64,000 nt of DNA from Ktedonobacterales bacterium. GTDB taxonomy: Bacteria > Chloroflexota > Ktedonobacteria > Ktedonobacterales > JADMIN01. Numbering within the stretch: the first letter of the stretch is position 1; each line of letters starts with the position of its first letter. The notes beneath the pieces were generated by a model. The model was not told the DNA's origin. It searched no databases and saw nothing but the letters and a program-made list of their open reading frames with translations. The position numbers were made by a program, and so were the translations under genes. The stretch lies in assembly GCA_025935195.1 (NCBI GenBank), contig JAICVS010000003.1:1-64000 (forward strand), in the 5' to 3' direction. This document shows, piece after piece, positions 48,284-56,791 of the stretch.

Positions 48284-49600
48284 ATGTCTAGGGGGCAGCA
48301 CGCGGATCGGCGCGACACCGGCACGCCGCACCCACCCGGTGAGCGCGGTGGTAGTGGGCCCATGCCGGGTGGGATGCTCGGTGGCCAGCGCGAGGGCGCG
48401 GGCTACACCGGGGCGACGCCGCCCCCCACCTCCGCGCCGGAGTGGCCGCGGCCCCAGCTCATCGCGACCATCGCGGAGCTGGCGGCTGTGGCACCTATCC
48501 TCGCCGCCGCGCCCGTGCTGGCGCTGGACGCCGAGTTCTTCCAGGTGCGCGCGCGTGGTCCTGACGACCCGACGCACCGGCTCTCGCTGCTCCAGATCGC
48601 GCTGGATCAACCGCGCGTCTCGTACGTGGTGGACGCGCTGCGCATCGCGGACCTCAGCCCACTGGCGGCGCCGCTCGCCGATGGGGGCATTCTCAAGCTG
48701 TTCCACGGCATCGGCGCGGACGCGCGTGTGCTGGCGAGCCGCGGGCTGGTCGCGCGCGACACGCTGGACCTGGAGGCGGTGAGTCGCTCGATCTTCGGCC
48801 AGCGCGAATCGGGCTTGCAGGCGATGCTCCAGCGCGCGAGCGGCGTGCGGCTGGATAAGAGCCTGCAACGGGCGGACTGGTCGCGCCGGCCGCTGACGGC
48901 GGCGATGATCGCCTACGCGGCGCGCGACGCGGAGATGACGCTTGTGCTGTACGCCTGGCTGGCCGAGCGGTATCCCACGGCGGTCGCGCTGCATCGCAGC
49001 CCGGCCGAAGAGCCGCCCCCGGCCGTCGCCGCGTGGATTTTGCCGTATCTGGAGGGCGCGCGCCCGCGTCCGGTCGTGCTGGCCGTGGCGGAGGCGGGCC
49101 TGGGCGCCGATGTGCCGGCGCAGCAGCGGGCGCTGGGCGCGGCGCTGGGCGCTGTGTGCCACCCGCCGCAGCGCGCGCGCGTGATGCGGCTGATCACGGA
49201 CCTGGAATTGGTGGGGCTGGCGCCCAATCTGCGGCCATATCTCACCTCGGCGGCGTCTGAGGAGCGCGCGGGCGCGGCGCGGGCGCTGGGCCGCTTGCAC
49301 GACACGGCGGCGGCGGAGCTGATCGCGCCGCTGCTGGCCGACCCGGTGCAGGACGTGCGCCAGGCGGCGGCGCTGGCGCTGGAGCTGCTGCATGGCGCGC
49401 CGCCAGCGCCCCGCCCGCCCTTCCGCCCGCATACCGGCAGCCTGAGCGGCCCAAGCGGGCCGGTGCGCTGGACGAGCGGCGGCACGAGTGGCGACACGCC
49501 GGACGACGACGGCGCGGGCTGGCGCTCGAAGCTGCGCGCGCGTTTCGGCGCCACATCATCGCCCCCGCTGGCAGCGGACAGTGCGAGCGAGGAAGGCTGA
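48284..49600 (+). CDS. RNase D-like DEDDy 3'-5' exonuclease with C-terminal HEAT-like repeats
   Basis: 438 residues. After a 55-residue disordered start, an exonuclease domain shows VLALDAEFF (Asp and Glu), FHGIGADARVLASRG (second Asp) and AMIAYAARDAEMTLVLY (the Tyr-x3-Asp of the DEDDy class). It should trim RNA, perhaps tRNA, from the 3' end. Instead of the HRDC domains of classical RNase D, residues ~300-380 look like HEAT/PBS-type helical repeats (ERAGAARALGRLHDTAAAELIAPLLADPVQDVRQAAALALELL). The end is Gly/Pro-rich. GAGGAACAGCT precedes the ATG. Confidence 0.8.
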   Translation: MSRGQHADRRDTGTPHPPGERGGSGPMPGGMLGGQREGAGYTGATPPPTSAPEWPRPQLIATIAELAAVAPILAAAPVLALDAEFFQVRARGPDDPTHRLSLLQIALDQPRVSYVVDALRIADLSPLAAPLADGGILKLFHGIGADARVLASRGLVARDTLDLEAVSRSIFGQRESGLQAMLQRASGVRLDKSLQRADWSRRPLTAAMIAYAARDAEMTLVLYAWLAERYPTAVALHRSPAEEPPPAVAAWILPYLEGARPRPVVLAVAEAGLGADVPAQQRALGAALGAVCHPPQRARVMRLITDLELVGLAPNLRPYLTSAASEERAGAARALGRLHDTAAAELIAPLLADPVQDVRQAAALALELLHGAPPAPRPPFRPHTGSLSGPSGPVRWTSGGTSGDTPDDDGAGWRSKLRARFGATSSPPLAADSASEEG

Positions 49601-49678
49601 CGCATCGCGGCGGGCCTGATGTGCGCCGGGCACCGGCGCGAGCGGCAGGGACAGCGCCGCGATCTCCTCGGCATCCCC

Positions 49679-49707
49679 TTGACACGCCGCCGTTGTGACG
49701 GTACTAT
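49679..49707 (+). promoter_or_regulatory. Strong sigma-70-type promoter of the DUF4097 gene
   Basis: TTGACA (49679-49684), a 17-base spacer, TACTAT (49702-49707). Just downstream TATACCGACTGGGTAGTA is an imperfect inverted repeat that might bind a TetR-like repressor; that part is speculative. Confidence 0.65.
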
Positions 49708-49810
49708 TTGTATACCGACTGGGTAGTATGGAAAAGAGCGTGGGATGAGGCGTCCGGCTTCGCGCCGGACGCATGCGGCGGACGAGCGGCATACGAGAGG
49801 AGCGGCGACG

Positions 49811-50521
49811 ATGGCGGTATTGGCGACGGAACAACATGAGTTCGCGGTGACGGGTGCGCCGCGTATCCACCTGCGCAACACCGCGGGCAACGTGACAATT
49901 CGAGCGGGCGCGGCGGGGCAGGTAGCGGTGACGGTGACGAAGCGGGCGCGTAACGGCATCTTCGGCACGACGGATGCCGGCGACCTGGAGAAGCTGCATG
50001 TGGACGCGCGGCAGGAGGGCGATACGATCTCGATCATCACCGAGCCGCACGACTTCAGCTTCTGGCGCAAGTCGTACACGGTGGATGTGGAGGTGGTCAC
50101 GCCGGTGGCGACCGACCTGGATCTGCACGTCAACGCCGGCAATGTGCGCGTCGAGGGCATCGCGGGCGTCTTCCACGCCAAGCTGAACGCGGGCAACCTC
50201 GATACGGCCGGCGTCACCTTCGGCGAGCGATCCGATCTCTCGCTCAACGCCGGCAACCTGACCTTGGAGGGCGCGCTGGCGGCTGGCGCATCGCTGAGCG
50301 CCGCGGTGAACGCGGGCAACGCGCGGCTGCGGCTGCCGCGCGCCACCGCCGTCTTCCTGGATGCGCGCACCCACGCCGGCAATGTGGATGTCTCCGGCTG
50401 GCCGGTGAACTCGCGGCGCACCTTCGCCAGCGCATCCGCCAGTGGGGCGCTGGGTGAGGGCGCGAGCGGCACGCTGGCGGTGAAGGTGGACGCCGGCAAC
50501 GTCGTGATCACGGCCGTGTAG
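49811..50521 (+). CDS. DUF4097-type beta-helix (toastrack) protein
   Basis: 236 residues made of short repeated strands with the phrase NAGN or similar about every 20 residues (NTAGNVTIRAG, VNAGNVRVEGI, LNAGNLDTAGV, LNAGNLTLEGA, VNAGNARLRLP, THAGNVDVSGW, VDAGNVVITAV). This is the DUF4097 pattern, a right-handed beta-solenoid often linked to sensory or adhesive roles. No signal peptide or membrane helix is present, so it should be cytoplasmic unless coupled to another protein. GAGGAGCGGCGACG precedes the ATG. Confidence 0.82.
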   Translation: MAVLATEQHEFAVTGAPRIHLRNTAGNVTIRAGAAGQVAVTVTKRARNGIFGTTDAGDLEKLHVDARQEGDTISIITEPHDFSFWRKSYTVDVEVVTPVATDLDLHVNAGNVRVEGIAGVFHAKLNAGNLDTAGVTFGERSDLSLNAGNLTLEGALAAGASLSAAVNAGNARLRLPRATAVFLDARTHAGNVDVSGWPVNSRRTFASASASGALGEGASGTLAVKVDAGNVVITAV

Positions 50522-50527
50522 GGCGAG

Positions 50528-50573
50528 GAGTCCTCACCCCCTAGCCCCCTCGCCTCCGCGGAGGCGAGGGGGG
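50528..50573 (+). terminator. GAGTCCTCACCCC-family hairpin
   Basis: GAGTCCTCACCCCCTAG precedes a perfect 14-base palindrome, CCCCCTCGCCTCCG (50545-50558) and CGGAGGCGAGGGGG (50559-50572). It terminates the DUF4097 gene. Unlike the copies at 21749 and 32009, the next gene is on the same strand. Confidence 0.7.
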
Positions 50574-50702
50574 AACTCGTCTCTCCGCCGCGCTCTTGGC
50601 TCGCCCGCGCGCCGGGTGGTAGGCTCTCTGATAAGAAGTGGCATCGCCACGGAATGGAGATGCTGGACGCAACGGAGCGCGAGCGCGGGGAGGCAAGGCG
50701 AG

Positions 50703-51575
50703 ATGGCGGATCACACGACGAGCTTTGGCATCAAGACGGCGCCACAGTTCACGGCGTACGACGACATGCTGCGCGACTGGCAAGAGGCGGACGGCGAGCC
50801 GCTGTTGGAGCACGCCTGGGACTTCGACCAGGTCATGCCGCTCGGCTCCGACCCGACCGGCCCCTGCCTGGAAGGCTGGACACTGCTGGCCGCGCTCGCC
50901 GCCCAGACGCGGCGCATCCGTGTCGGCGTGATGGTGACGGGCAACACCTACCGCCATCCCGCCGTGCTCGCCAACATGGGCGCGACGGTGGATATCATCT
51001 CGAACGGCCGGCTCGATTTTGGCATCGGCGCCGGCTGGAACGAGCTGGAGCATAGCGCGTATGGCATCCCGCTCTATCCGGCTGGTGAGCGCATCCGCCG
51101 GCTGGGCGAGGCGTGCGCGGTCATCCGGCGCATGTGGACGGAGGAGGCGCCCGACTTCGAGGGCCGCTACTACCAGCTCAAAGGCGCGCGCTGCGAGCCC
51201 AAGCCCATCCAAAAGCCCTATCCGCCGTTCGTGATCGGTGGCGGCGGGGAGCAACTGACGCTCCGTGTCGTCGCCGAGTACGCGGACATCTGGAACTTCG
51301 CGGGCGGGCCGGTGGAGACCTTCACGCACAAGAGCGCGGTGCTAGACGAGCATTGCCGCGCCATCGGCCGCGACCCGGCCAGCATCACGCGCTCGGTGCA
51401 GGTGACGGTGACGCCGGCGGACCTGGTCGGCGTGCGTGAGTCGGCGCGGGCCTACATCGCGGCTGGCGCGCGGCACGTCATCCTCAACCTGCGCGCGCCG
51501 TACCCAGAGGGCATCTGTCACCGGCTGGTAGGCGAGGTCGTCGAGCCGCTACGGCAAGCGCACGCGGCGGGGTAA
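50703..51575 (+). CDS. LLM-class (luciferase-like) flavin/F420-dependent oxidoreductase
   Basis: 290 residues, a TIM-barrel monooxygenase-like fold: GPCLEGWTLLAALAAQTRRIRVGVMVTGNTYRHPAVLANMGATVDIISNGRLDFGIGAGWNELEHSAYGIPL is the usual family stretch, and PPFVIGGGGEQLTLRVVAEYADIWNF binds the cofactor phosphate. It probably uses F420 or FMN; the choice cannot be made by eye. Substrate unknown. I start at the ATG at 50703 (GGGGAGGCAAGGCGAG before it). It converges with the SDR gene, 35 bases apart. Confidence 0.87.
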   Translation: MADHTTSFGIKTAPQFTAYDDMLRDWQEADGEPLLEHAWDFDQVMPLGSDPTGPCLEGWTLLAALAAQTRRIRVGVMVTGNTYRHPAVLANMGATVDIISNGRLDFGIGAGWNELEHSAYGIPLYPAGERIRRLGEACAVIRRMWTEEAPDFEGRYYQLKGARCEPKPIQKPYPPFVIGGGGEQLTLRVVAEYADIWNFAGGPVETFTHKSAVLDEHCRAIGRDPASITRSVQVTVTPADLVGVRESARAYIAAGARHVILNLRAPYPEGICHRLVGEVVEPLRQAHAAG

Positions 51576-51610
51576 CGCCGAGCGCGACCGCCACGGCGAT
51601 GATCGCCATC

Positions 51611-52372
51611 TCAGACCTGTTCGGTCGGGCGGATCAAGACCTCGTTGATGGCGACGCGGCGTGGGCGTGTCACGATGTACTGGATGGCGTCGGCGATGTC
51701 CTCCGCTTGCAGGGACTCAACGCCAGCCAGGAACCGCAAGCTTTGCTCGCGCACCTCCTCCCGTACGTGGCTTCCCAACTCGGTCGCGACGAATCCCGGC
51801 TCGATCACCGCGACGCGCACATGTCGTTTCGTCACCTCCTGGCGGAGCGACTCGCTGAAGGCGACCACGCCGAACTTGGTCACGTCGTACACACCCGCGC
51901 CGCTGCGCGCGACTCTGCCGGCGACAGAGCTGACGTTGACCAGATCGGCGACCCGGCGTGGCGCGTCCTCTGCCGCCCGCAAGAGGTGTGGCAGGGCGGC
52001 GTGCGCCGTGTAGAGCAGGCCCAGCACGTTCAGGCGCACCATCCGCTCCCACTCATCGAGCGGGGCGTTTTCAATGGGGCCGAGCAGCATCACGCCGGCG
52101 TTGTTCACCAGAATGTCGAGTCGTCCCAGCTCGGCCACCGTGCGCGCGACGGCGGCCTGCGCCTGGGTCTTGTCGGTCACGTCAGTTTCCATGACGAGCG
52201 CGCGGCCGCCCCGCCCCGTCATCTCCCCAGCCAGTTGATCGAGGCGTTCCTTGCGCCGCGCCGCCAGCGCGACTGCCGCGCCGTGGTGGGCCAGCGCTCG
52301 CGCCGTCGCCGCGCCGATGCCGCTGCTGGCGCCGGTGATAAGCGCCACCGTGCCATCAAGTTGTCCTGCCAT
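51611..52372 (-). CDS. Short-chain dehydrogenase/reductase (classical SDR)
   Basis: 253 residues. NAD(P)-binding TGASSGIG (residues 14-21), a basic pair after strand 2 (ARRKER) that favours NADPH, the NNAG motif, and the catalytic Ser in NVSSVAG with Tyr-x3-Lys in VYDVTKFG. The C-terminal region (TRPRRVAINEVLIRPTEQ) matches the YdfG-like serine dehydrogenase group. Substrate unknown. GGAGAGGGGAGCGGATAG precedes the ATG. Confidence 0.9.
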   Translation of the reverse strand: MAGQLDGTVALITGASSGIGAATARALAHHGAAVALAARRKERLDQLAGEMTGRGGRALVMETDVTDKTQAQAAVARTVAELGRLDILVNNAGVMLLGPIENAPLDEWERMVRLNVLGLLYTAHAALPHLLRAAEDAPRRVADLVNVSSVAGRVARSGAGVYDVTKFGVVAFSESLRQEVTKRHVRVAVIEPGFVATELGSHVREEVREQSLRFLAGVESLQAEDIADAIQYIVTRPRRVAINEVLIRPTEQV

Positions 52373-52707
52373 CTATCCGCTCCCCTCTCCTATCCGCTCC
52401 TGGTGCGATGTCTTGATAATTGCTAGGTGCGGGCAGTGCCTCACGGTCCGCGCGTCCGCTCTCGGCCAGCACGTCCCGTGCCGTGGGACCGAGCCTGTGG
52501 CGCGTGCGCGAGAGCGCGTCAATGCGCTGAACGCGGGGAAGGGGAAGGGAGCCGGGCGATTCGGGCACAGCAGGTGGATGCGCTCGACGTGCGCGGGGGC
52601 GCGTTCGACGACCCACGAACTGGCGGTGCTATGATCCCGGCGTGCTGTGAGCGCGAGCGGTGCGCGTGCTCCGCCGCGGGACGGCACAGTGGAAGGAGGG
52701 CAGCCGC
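52373..52707. other. Gene-free region between divergent genes
   Basis: A small direct repeat (TATCCGCTCC twice at 52374 and 52391) lies at the SDR ribosome-binding site. TATGAT at 52629-52634 may be a -10 for the VOC gene. Nothing else identified. Confidence 0.3.
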
Positions 52708-53115
52708 GTGGCTTCGGTTCAGGTTCGCTACATCGTGCATGATGTGGATGCCGCCATCGCGTTTTACCGCGAGCAGCTCGGCTTTCAGGAGGTGATGCAT
52801 CCCGCTCCGGCGTTTGCTATGCTCTCCCGCGGCGACCTGCGCCTCGTGCTCAGCGCGCCAAACGCAGCGGGCGGCGGCGGTCAGGCGATGCCCGACGGGA
52901 CCATACCCGAGCCGGGCGGCTGGAACCGCTTCGCGATTGAAGTCGCCGACCTCGGCGCCGCCGTCGAACGCCTGCGCCAGGCGGGGGCCCGCTTCCGCAG
53001 CGGCATCATTACCGGAGTGGGCGGCAAACAGGCTATCCTCGAAGATCCGTCGGGCAATCCCATCGAATTGTTCGAGCCGCTCGTGCCCGAGGCGCGCCTT
53101 GGACCGAACACGTAG
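52708..53115 (+). CDS. VOC (glyoxalase/bleomycin resistance) superfamily protein
   Basis: 135 residues: VQVRYIVHDVDAAIAFYREQLGF opens the first beta-alpha-beta-beta-beta unit, and FAIEVADLGAAVERLRQAGARFRSGIITGVGGKQAILEDPSGNPIELFEP completes the second, with the metal-site Glu in IELFEP. Function could be lyase, dioxygenase-like or binding protein. The GTG at 52708, nine bases after AAGGAGGG, gives a start right before the domain. It likely shares a transcript with the esterase, 38 bases downstream. Confidence 0.82.
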   Translation: MASVQVRYIVHDVDAAIAFYREQLGFQEVMHPAPAFAMLSRGDLRLVLSAPNAAGGGGQAMPDGTIPEPGGWNRFAIEVADLGAAVERLRQAGARFRSGIITGVGGKQAILEDPSGNPIELFEPLVPEARLGPNT

Positions 53116-53153
53116 CCTGGGGGCGGCGCGAGCGCCGGGAAGGGAGCGAGATC

Positions 53154-54197
53154 ATGCACGAAGCGATGAGCGAGACGACCATTTCGCCCACGCGGGCGAG
53201 AGAGCGTGTCACCGTCGAGATGCCCGCATTCACGAGCGCGGCGCTGGCGGATAACCCGCTGGGCGATCCGGCGACGCGCAGGCTGCCCATCGTACTGCCG
53301 CCGGGCTACGCGGAGTCCGGCCGGCGCTATCCCGTCATCGTCGGACTGACGGGCTTCACCGGCCGGGGCGTGATGCTGCTCAACGACGACGCCTGGCAGC
53401 CGAACCTGACAGAGCGGTTGGAGCGACTCTACGCGGCCGGCATGCCGCATGCCATCTTCGTGCTGCCGGACTGCTTCACGCGCTACGGCGGCAGCCAGTA
53501 TCTCAATTCCAGCGCGACGGGCCGCTACGAGGAGTACGTGATCGCGGAGATCGTGCCGTGGGTGGATGCGCACTATCGCACGATTGCGGCGGCGGAAGGG
53601 CGCGGCGTCTTCGGCAAGTCCAGCGGCGGCTACGGCTCGATGATCCTGGGCATGCGCCACCCGGATGTCTTCGGCGCGCTGGCCTGCCACAGCGGCGACA
53701 TGGCGTTCGAGTTATGCTACGCCAAGGACTTCCCACTGTTCTGCAACGCGGTGAACGCGGCGGGCGGTGTCGCGGCATGGTGGGAACAGTTCGCGGCGCG
53801 GGTGAAGAAGCGCGGGGAGGATATGGCCGCGCTCAACATCCTGGCGATGGCGGCGTGCTACTCGCCCGACCCCGCCGCGCCGCTCGGCATCGGCCTGCCG
53901 TTCGACCCGCACACCTGCGAGCGTATCGCGGAGGTGTGGGCGCGCTGGCTGGAATGGGACCCCGTCGAGCTGCTGGACCGCTACGGCGAGAACCTGCGCC
54001 GGCTGCGGCTGCTCTACATGGATTGCGGCACGCGCGACGAGTTCAGCCTACACTACGGCGCGCGTCAGATGGCAAAGCGGTTGGGCGAGCGCGGCATCGC
54101 GCACGAGTACGAGGAGTTCGACGACGGCCACATGAGCGTCCAGTATCGCTACGATGTCTCGCTGCCCAGGCTGGCCGCCGCGCTGGCGCACGAGTAA
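53154..54197 (+). CDS. Putative esterase of the alpha/beta hydrolase (esterase D-like) family
   Basis: 347 residues. RLPIVLPPGYAESGRRYPVIVGLTGFTG starts the domain; the nucleophile elbow is GKSSGG (Gly-x-Ser-x-Gly) near residue 160; the acid and histidine are probably in DCGTRDEF and FDDGHMSVQYR near the C-terminus. PF00756 members cleave ester bonds or transfer acyl groups. There is no signal peptide. GGAAGGGAGCGAGATC precedes the ATG. It ends just before an inverted pair of dispersed palindromes. Confidence 0.82.
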   Translation: MHEAMSETTISPTRARERVTVEMPAFTSAALADNPLGDPATRRLPIVLPPGYAESGRRYPVIVGLTGFTGRGVMLLNDDAWQPNLTERLERLYAAGMPHAIFVLPDCFTRYGGSQYLNSSATGRYEEYVIAEIVPWVDAHYRTIAAAEGRGVFGKSSGGYGSMILGMRHPDVFGALACHSGDMAFELCYAKDFPLFCNAVNAAGGVAAWWEQFAARVKKRGEDMAALNILAMAACYSPDPAAPLGIGLPFDPHTCERIAEVWARWLEWDPVELLDRYGENLRRLRLLYMDCGTRDEFSLHYGARQMAKRLGERGIAHEYEEFDDGHMSVQYRYDVSLPRLAAALAHE

Positions 54198-54204
54198 CAT
54201 GAGT

Positions 54205-54295
54205 AACGGCTCCCCGGCATGAATGCTGGGGGTAATCCCGTTGCCCTATGCTCCAGTTGCTCCACGGGATTCGCTGTGGCATTCATGCCGGAGAA
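54205..54295. repeat. Inverted pair of dispersed CCGGCATGAATGCCGG palindromes
   Basis: AACGGCTCCCCGGCATGAAT followed by GCTGGGGGTAATCCCG (54205-54240) is mirrored by CACGGGATTCGC and GGCATTCATGCCGGAG (54263-54294) in opposite orientation. This head-to-head arrangement resembles paired REP-type elements and can form a large cruciform or long hairpin between the esterase and phosphatase genes. Confidence 0.65.
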
Positions 54296-54319
54296 CAACA
54301 ACACCTTCCCGAAGTGGGC

Positions 54320-54844
54320 TTACACGATCCAGTCTTTGCGGAGCGTGAAGGCGCGCAGGGCGTCCTCCTGGATCGGCGCGCAGATGGCGCCGGGACAGAC
54401 GACGCGCACGCGGGCGACAGCCTCCTCGGCGCTCGCGCCGGCGCGGATGAGATAGGCGGCGAGGATGGTGCCGGTGCGGCCCTGGCCCATCAAGCAGTGG
54501 ACGGCGACGGCGTGGCTGGCGGCGCGCATGCGGTCAATGAAGGCGAGCGCCTCCTCGAACTGGCGCGGCGTGGGGGCGCTCATGTCCATCACGGGGATAT
54601 GCAGGCTTTCCAGGCCGTTGCGGGCGAGCGCGTCCACCGGCAGTGGCTCCTCGGTGAGGGTGAGCAGCGCGCCGATGCCCTGCTCGCGCAGCCAGGCGAG
54701 GTCGTCGTCCAGGCGCGCGGCGCTGGCTCCATTCCCATTCCCGCCTCCGCCGCTCCAGGCAGCGTTTGGCCCGTGCCCGCCGAAGCCGCCGGGGCAGGGA
54801 CACCCCGCCAGCTCACCCTCGATCAGCCAGTAGAAGCCGCGCAT
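54320..54844 (-). CDS. Dual-specificity-type protein phosphatase (cysteine phosphatase)
   Basis: 174 residues. The P-loop HCLMGQGRTG contains Cys-x5-Arg, and the general acid is probably the Asp in IPVMDMSAPTP. Start MRGFYWLIEGELAGCPCPG resembles small DSP-like proteins found in archaea and bacteria (PTP/DSP with an N-terminal FYWL strand). It would dephosphorylate proteins or a phosphometabolite. GAAAGGCGATGGACGC before the ATG gives a modest ribosome-binding site. A Gly/Asn-rich insertion (GGGGNGNGAS) after the strand is unusual. Confidence 0.8.
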   Translation of the reverse strand: MRGFYWLIEGELAGCPCPGGFGGHGPNAAWSGGGGNGNGASAARLDDDLAWLREQGIGALLTLTEEPLPVDALARNGLESLHIPVMDMSAPTPRQFEEALAFIDRMRAASHAVAVHCLMGQGRTGTILAAYLIRAGASAEEAVARVRVVCPGAICAPIQEDALRAFTLRKDWIV

Positions 54845-54889
54845 GCGTCCATCGCCTTTCGCAAATCGTATCGTGAAGTGGTGCTGTGG

Positions 54890-55489
54890 TCAGGCTTCCC
54901 GCTCCCGCCGCTCCCAGTCGGCTTTGTTCAGCGCGTACTCGACATCATCGCCGTCCCATATATCCTGAGATGTGGCGTGGAAGGTGCCGGCGGCCGCGAG
55001 GTCGGCGGGGGTGAGGCGAAATGTGCGCGCCAGCGTCAGGCCGGCCTTCTCCATCACGCGGCGCGAGGCGCGGTTGTCCTGATAGGTGGTGGCGATCACA
55101 CGCTCGGCGCCCAGCGCGGTGAAGCCCTTGCGGATGAGCGCACGCGCGCCTTCGGTGGCGTAGCCCTTGCCCCAGGCTGCGCGGCGCAGCCGGTAGCCCA
55201 GTGCGATCTCGCCGGGGTTGCCGTCGTCATGGGGATGGAAGCTGAACCATCCCAGGAAGTCGCCGCTGGCCTTCTCGATGGCTGCCCAGACGCCGTAGCC
55301 GTCGTAGCGCTCGTAGGAGCTGAGGCAGCGCGGCAGAATCTCGTGCGCGATCACGTCGCGGGGCGTCGGCGTGCCGCCGCTGAGGTAGCGCATCACGGCG
55401 GGATCGCTGTCCAGCGCGAACAGGTTGTCCACATCAGCTTGGGTGAGCTGGCGCAGCGTCAGGCGCTCGGTTTCCAGATAGACGTACAT
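54890..55489 (-). CDS. GNAT-family N-acetyltransferase (RimJ/RimL-like)
   Basis: 199 residues: ETERLTLRQLTQADVDNLFALDSDPAVMRYLSGG is the RimJ/RimL start, and RLRRAAWGKGYATEGARALIRKGF is the acetyl-CoA pyrophosphate loop (Q/RxxGxG/A form). ASRRVMEKAGL gives the last helix. It acetylates an amine of a protein or small molecule. GAGGAGGACGCG precedes the ATG. The gene lies 45 bases upstream of the phosphatase on the same strand, so they probably form one unit. Confidence 0.87.
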   Translation of the reverse strand: MYVYLETERLTLRQLTQADVDNLFALDSDPAVMRYLSGGTPTPRDVIAHEILPRCLSSYERYDGYGVWAAIEKASGDFLGWFSFHPHDDGNPGEIALGYRLRRAAWGKGYATEGARALIRKGFTALGAERVIATTYQDNRASRRVMEKAGLTLARTFRLTPADLAAAGTFHATSQDIWDGDDVEYALNKADWERREREA

Positions 55490-55638
55490 CGCGTCCTCCT
55501 CTCGTCAGTGATACGATACGTTGGCCATCGGGCGCATCCCGCGTTCCGGCAGGGAGCGCCTGCCGATTCGGCTAGGAGAGATGGGATCGAGAGGGGATGG
55601 AGACGAGAGCGCAAGGCGCGGCTATGGAGGCAGCGGCT

Positions 55639-56604
55639 ATGGTGGATCTGTACCCGGAGATCGAGCCGTACGCGCATGGCATGCTGGACGTGGGCGACGG
55701 CAATCGCGTCTATTGGGAGACCTGTGGCAATCCGCACGGCAAGCCAGCCGTCGTCGTGCATGGCGGCCCCGGTTCCGGCTGCATTCCGTGGCATCGCCGC
55801 CTCTTCGATCCCGCCGCTTACCGCCTCGTGCTCTTCGATCAGCGCAACTGCGGGCGCAGCCGGCCGCACGCCAGCGCGCCGGAGATAGATCTCGCGCGCA
55901 ACACCACCGCCTATCTGATCGTGGACATGGAGCGGCTGCGGAGTCACCTGGGTATCGAACGCTGGCTGGTGTTCGGCGGCTCCTGGGGCAGCACACTCGC
56001 GCTCGCCTACGCCGAAAGCCATCTGGAGCGGGTCACGGAGTTGGTTTTGTTCGGCGTCACCACCGGACGGCACACGGAGTTCGACTGGACCTTCCGTGGC
56101 GGGCTGGCGCGCTTCTTCCCAGAGCAATGGGACCGCCTGCGCGCGTCGCTGCCGCCCGCGGAGCGCGACGGCGATGTCGTCGTGGCCTACTCCCGGCTGC
56201 TGAACGACGCCGATCCCGCGGTCCGCCAGCGCGCCGCCGAGGCGTGGTGCCTGTGGGAGTCCGCGACGCCGGGCTGGCCGCCGTCGGATAGCCTTTCCCC
56301 GCGCTTCACCGATCCCGCCTACGCGCTGGCGTTCGCGCGCATCGTCACTCACTACGTGCGCCACAACGCCTGGCTGGAAGATGGCGTGCTGCTGCGCGGC
56401 GCGGGCGCGCTGGCCGAGATTCCCGGCGCGCTCATCAACGGCCGCTTCGACTTTCAAGCGCCTCTTGCCAACGCCTGGGAGCTGCGGCGTGTCTGGCCGC
56501 GTGCCGAGCTGGTGATCGTGGATGACGCCGGCCACATCCCCACCGTTCCCGGCGTCACCCAGGCGATCATCCGCGCGACCGACCGCTTCGCCGTGAGTCA
56601 GTGA
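55639..56604 (+). CDS. pip: Proline iminopeptidase
   Basis: 321 residues, the usual length. It removes N-terminal proline from peptides. Signatures are LYPEIEPYAHGMLDVGDGNRVYWE (the N-terminal family segment), VVHGGPGSG (oxyanion hole), the nucleophile GGSWGS, and the His in DDAGHIP near the end, with an Asp in NGRFDFQAP as the acid. Two earlier in-frame ATGs exist (55597, 55624), but GGAGG stands eight bases before 55639 and the family start matches there. Confidence 0.93.
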   Translation: MVDLYPEIEPYAHGMLDVGDGNRVYWETCGNPHGKPAVVVHGGPGSGCIPWHRRLFDPAAYRLVLFDQRNCGRSRPHASAPEIDLARNTTAYLIVDMERLRSHLGIERWLVFGGSWGSTLALAYAESHLERVTELVLFGVTTGRHTEFDWTFRGGLARFFPEQWDRLRASLPPAERDGDVVVAYSRLLNDADPAVRQRAAEAWCLWESATPGWPPSDSLSPRFTDPAYALAFARIVTHYVRHNAWLEDGVLLRGAGALAEIPGALINGRFDFQAPLANAWELRRVWPRAELVIVDDAGHIPTVPGVTQAIIRATDRFAVSQ

Positions 56605-56727
56605 TAACAACTCCCGCGATGTTGTAGATACATGTAGATGGTGCCAAGGCTGATGTCATGCGGATTGGCGCCATGGGAAACTACAACAACAGCCACAGAG
56701 TTGTTATGAGATAGCGCCGGAGGCATG

Positions 56728-56760
56728 CCTCGCGGCCTGAAGGCCACGGCTAATCCCCGC
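56728..56760 (+). repeat. Dispersed palindrome, GGCCTGAAGGCC type
   Basis: GGCCTGAAGGCC (56734-56745) followed by ACGGCTAATCCCC. The tail resembles the GGTAATCCC tail of the CCGGCATGAATGCCGG copies and the CTAATCCC tail at 58342. Confidence 0.65.
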
Positions 56761-56791
56761 GTGTATGAGATGCCTGGGCAACAGGACCGAA

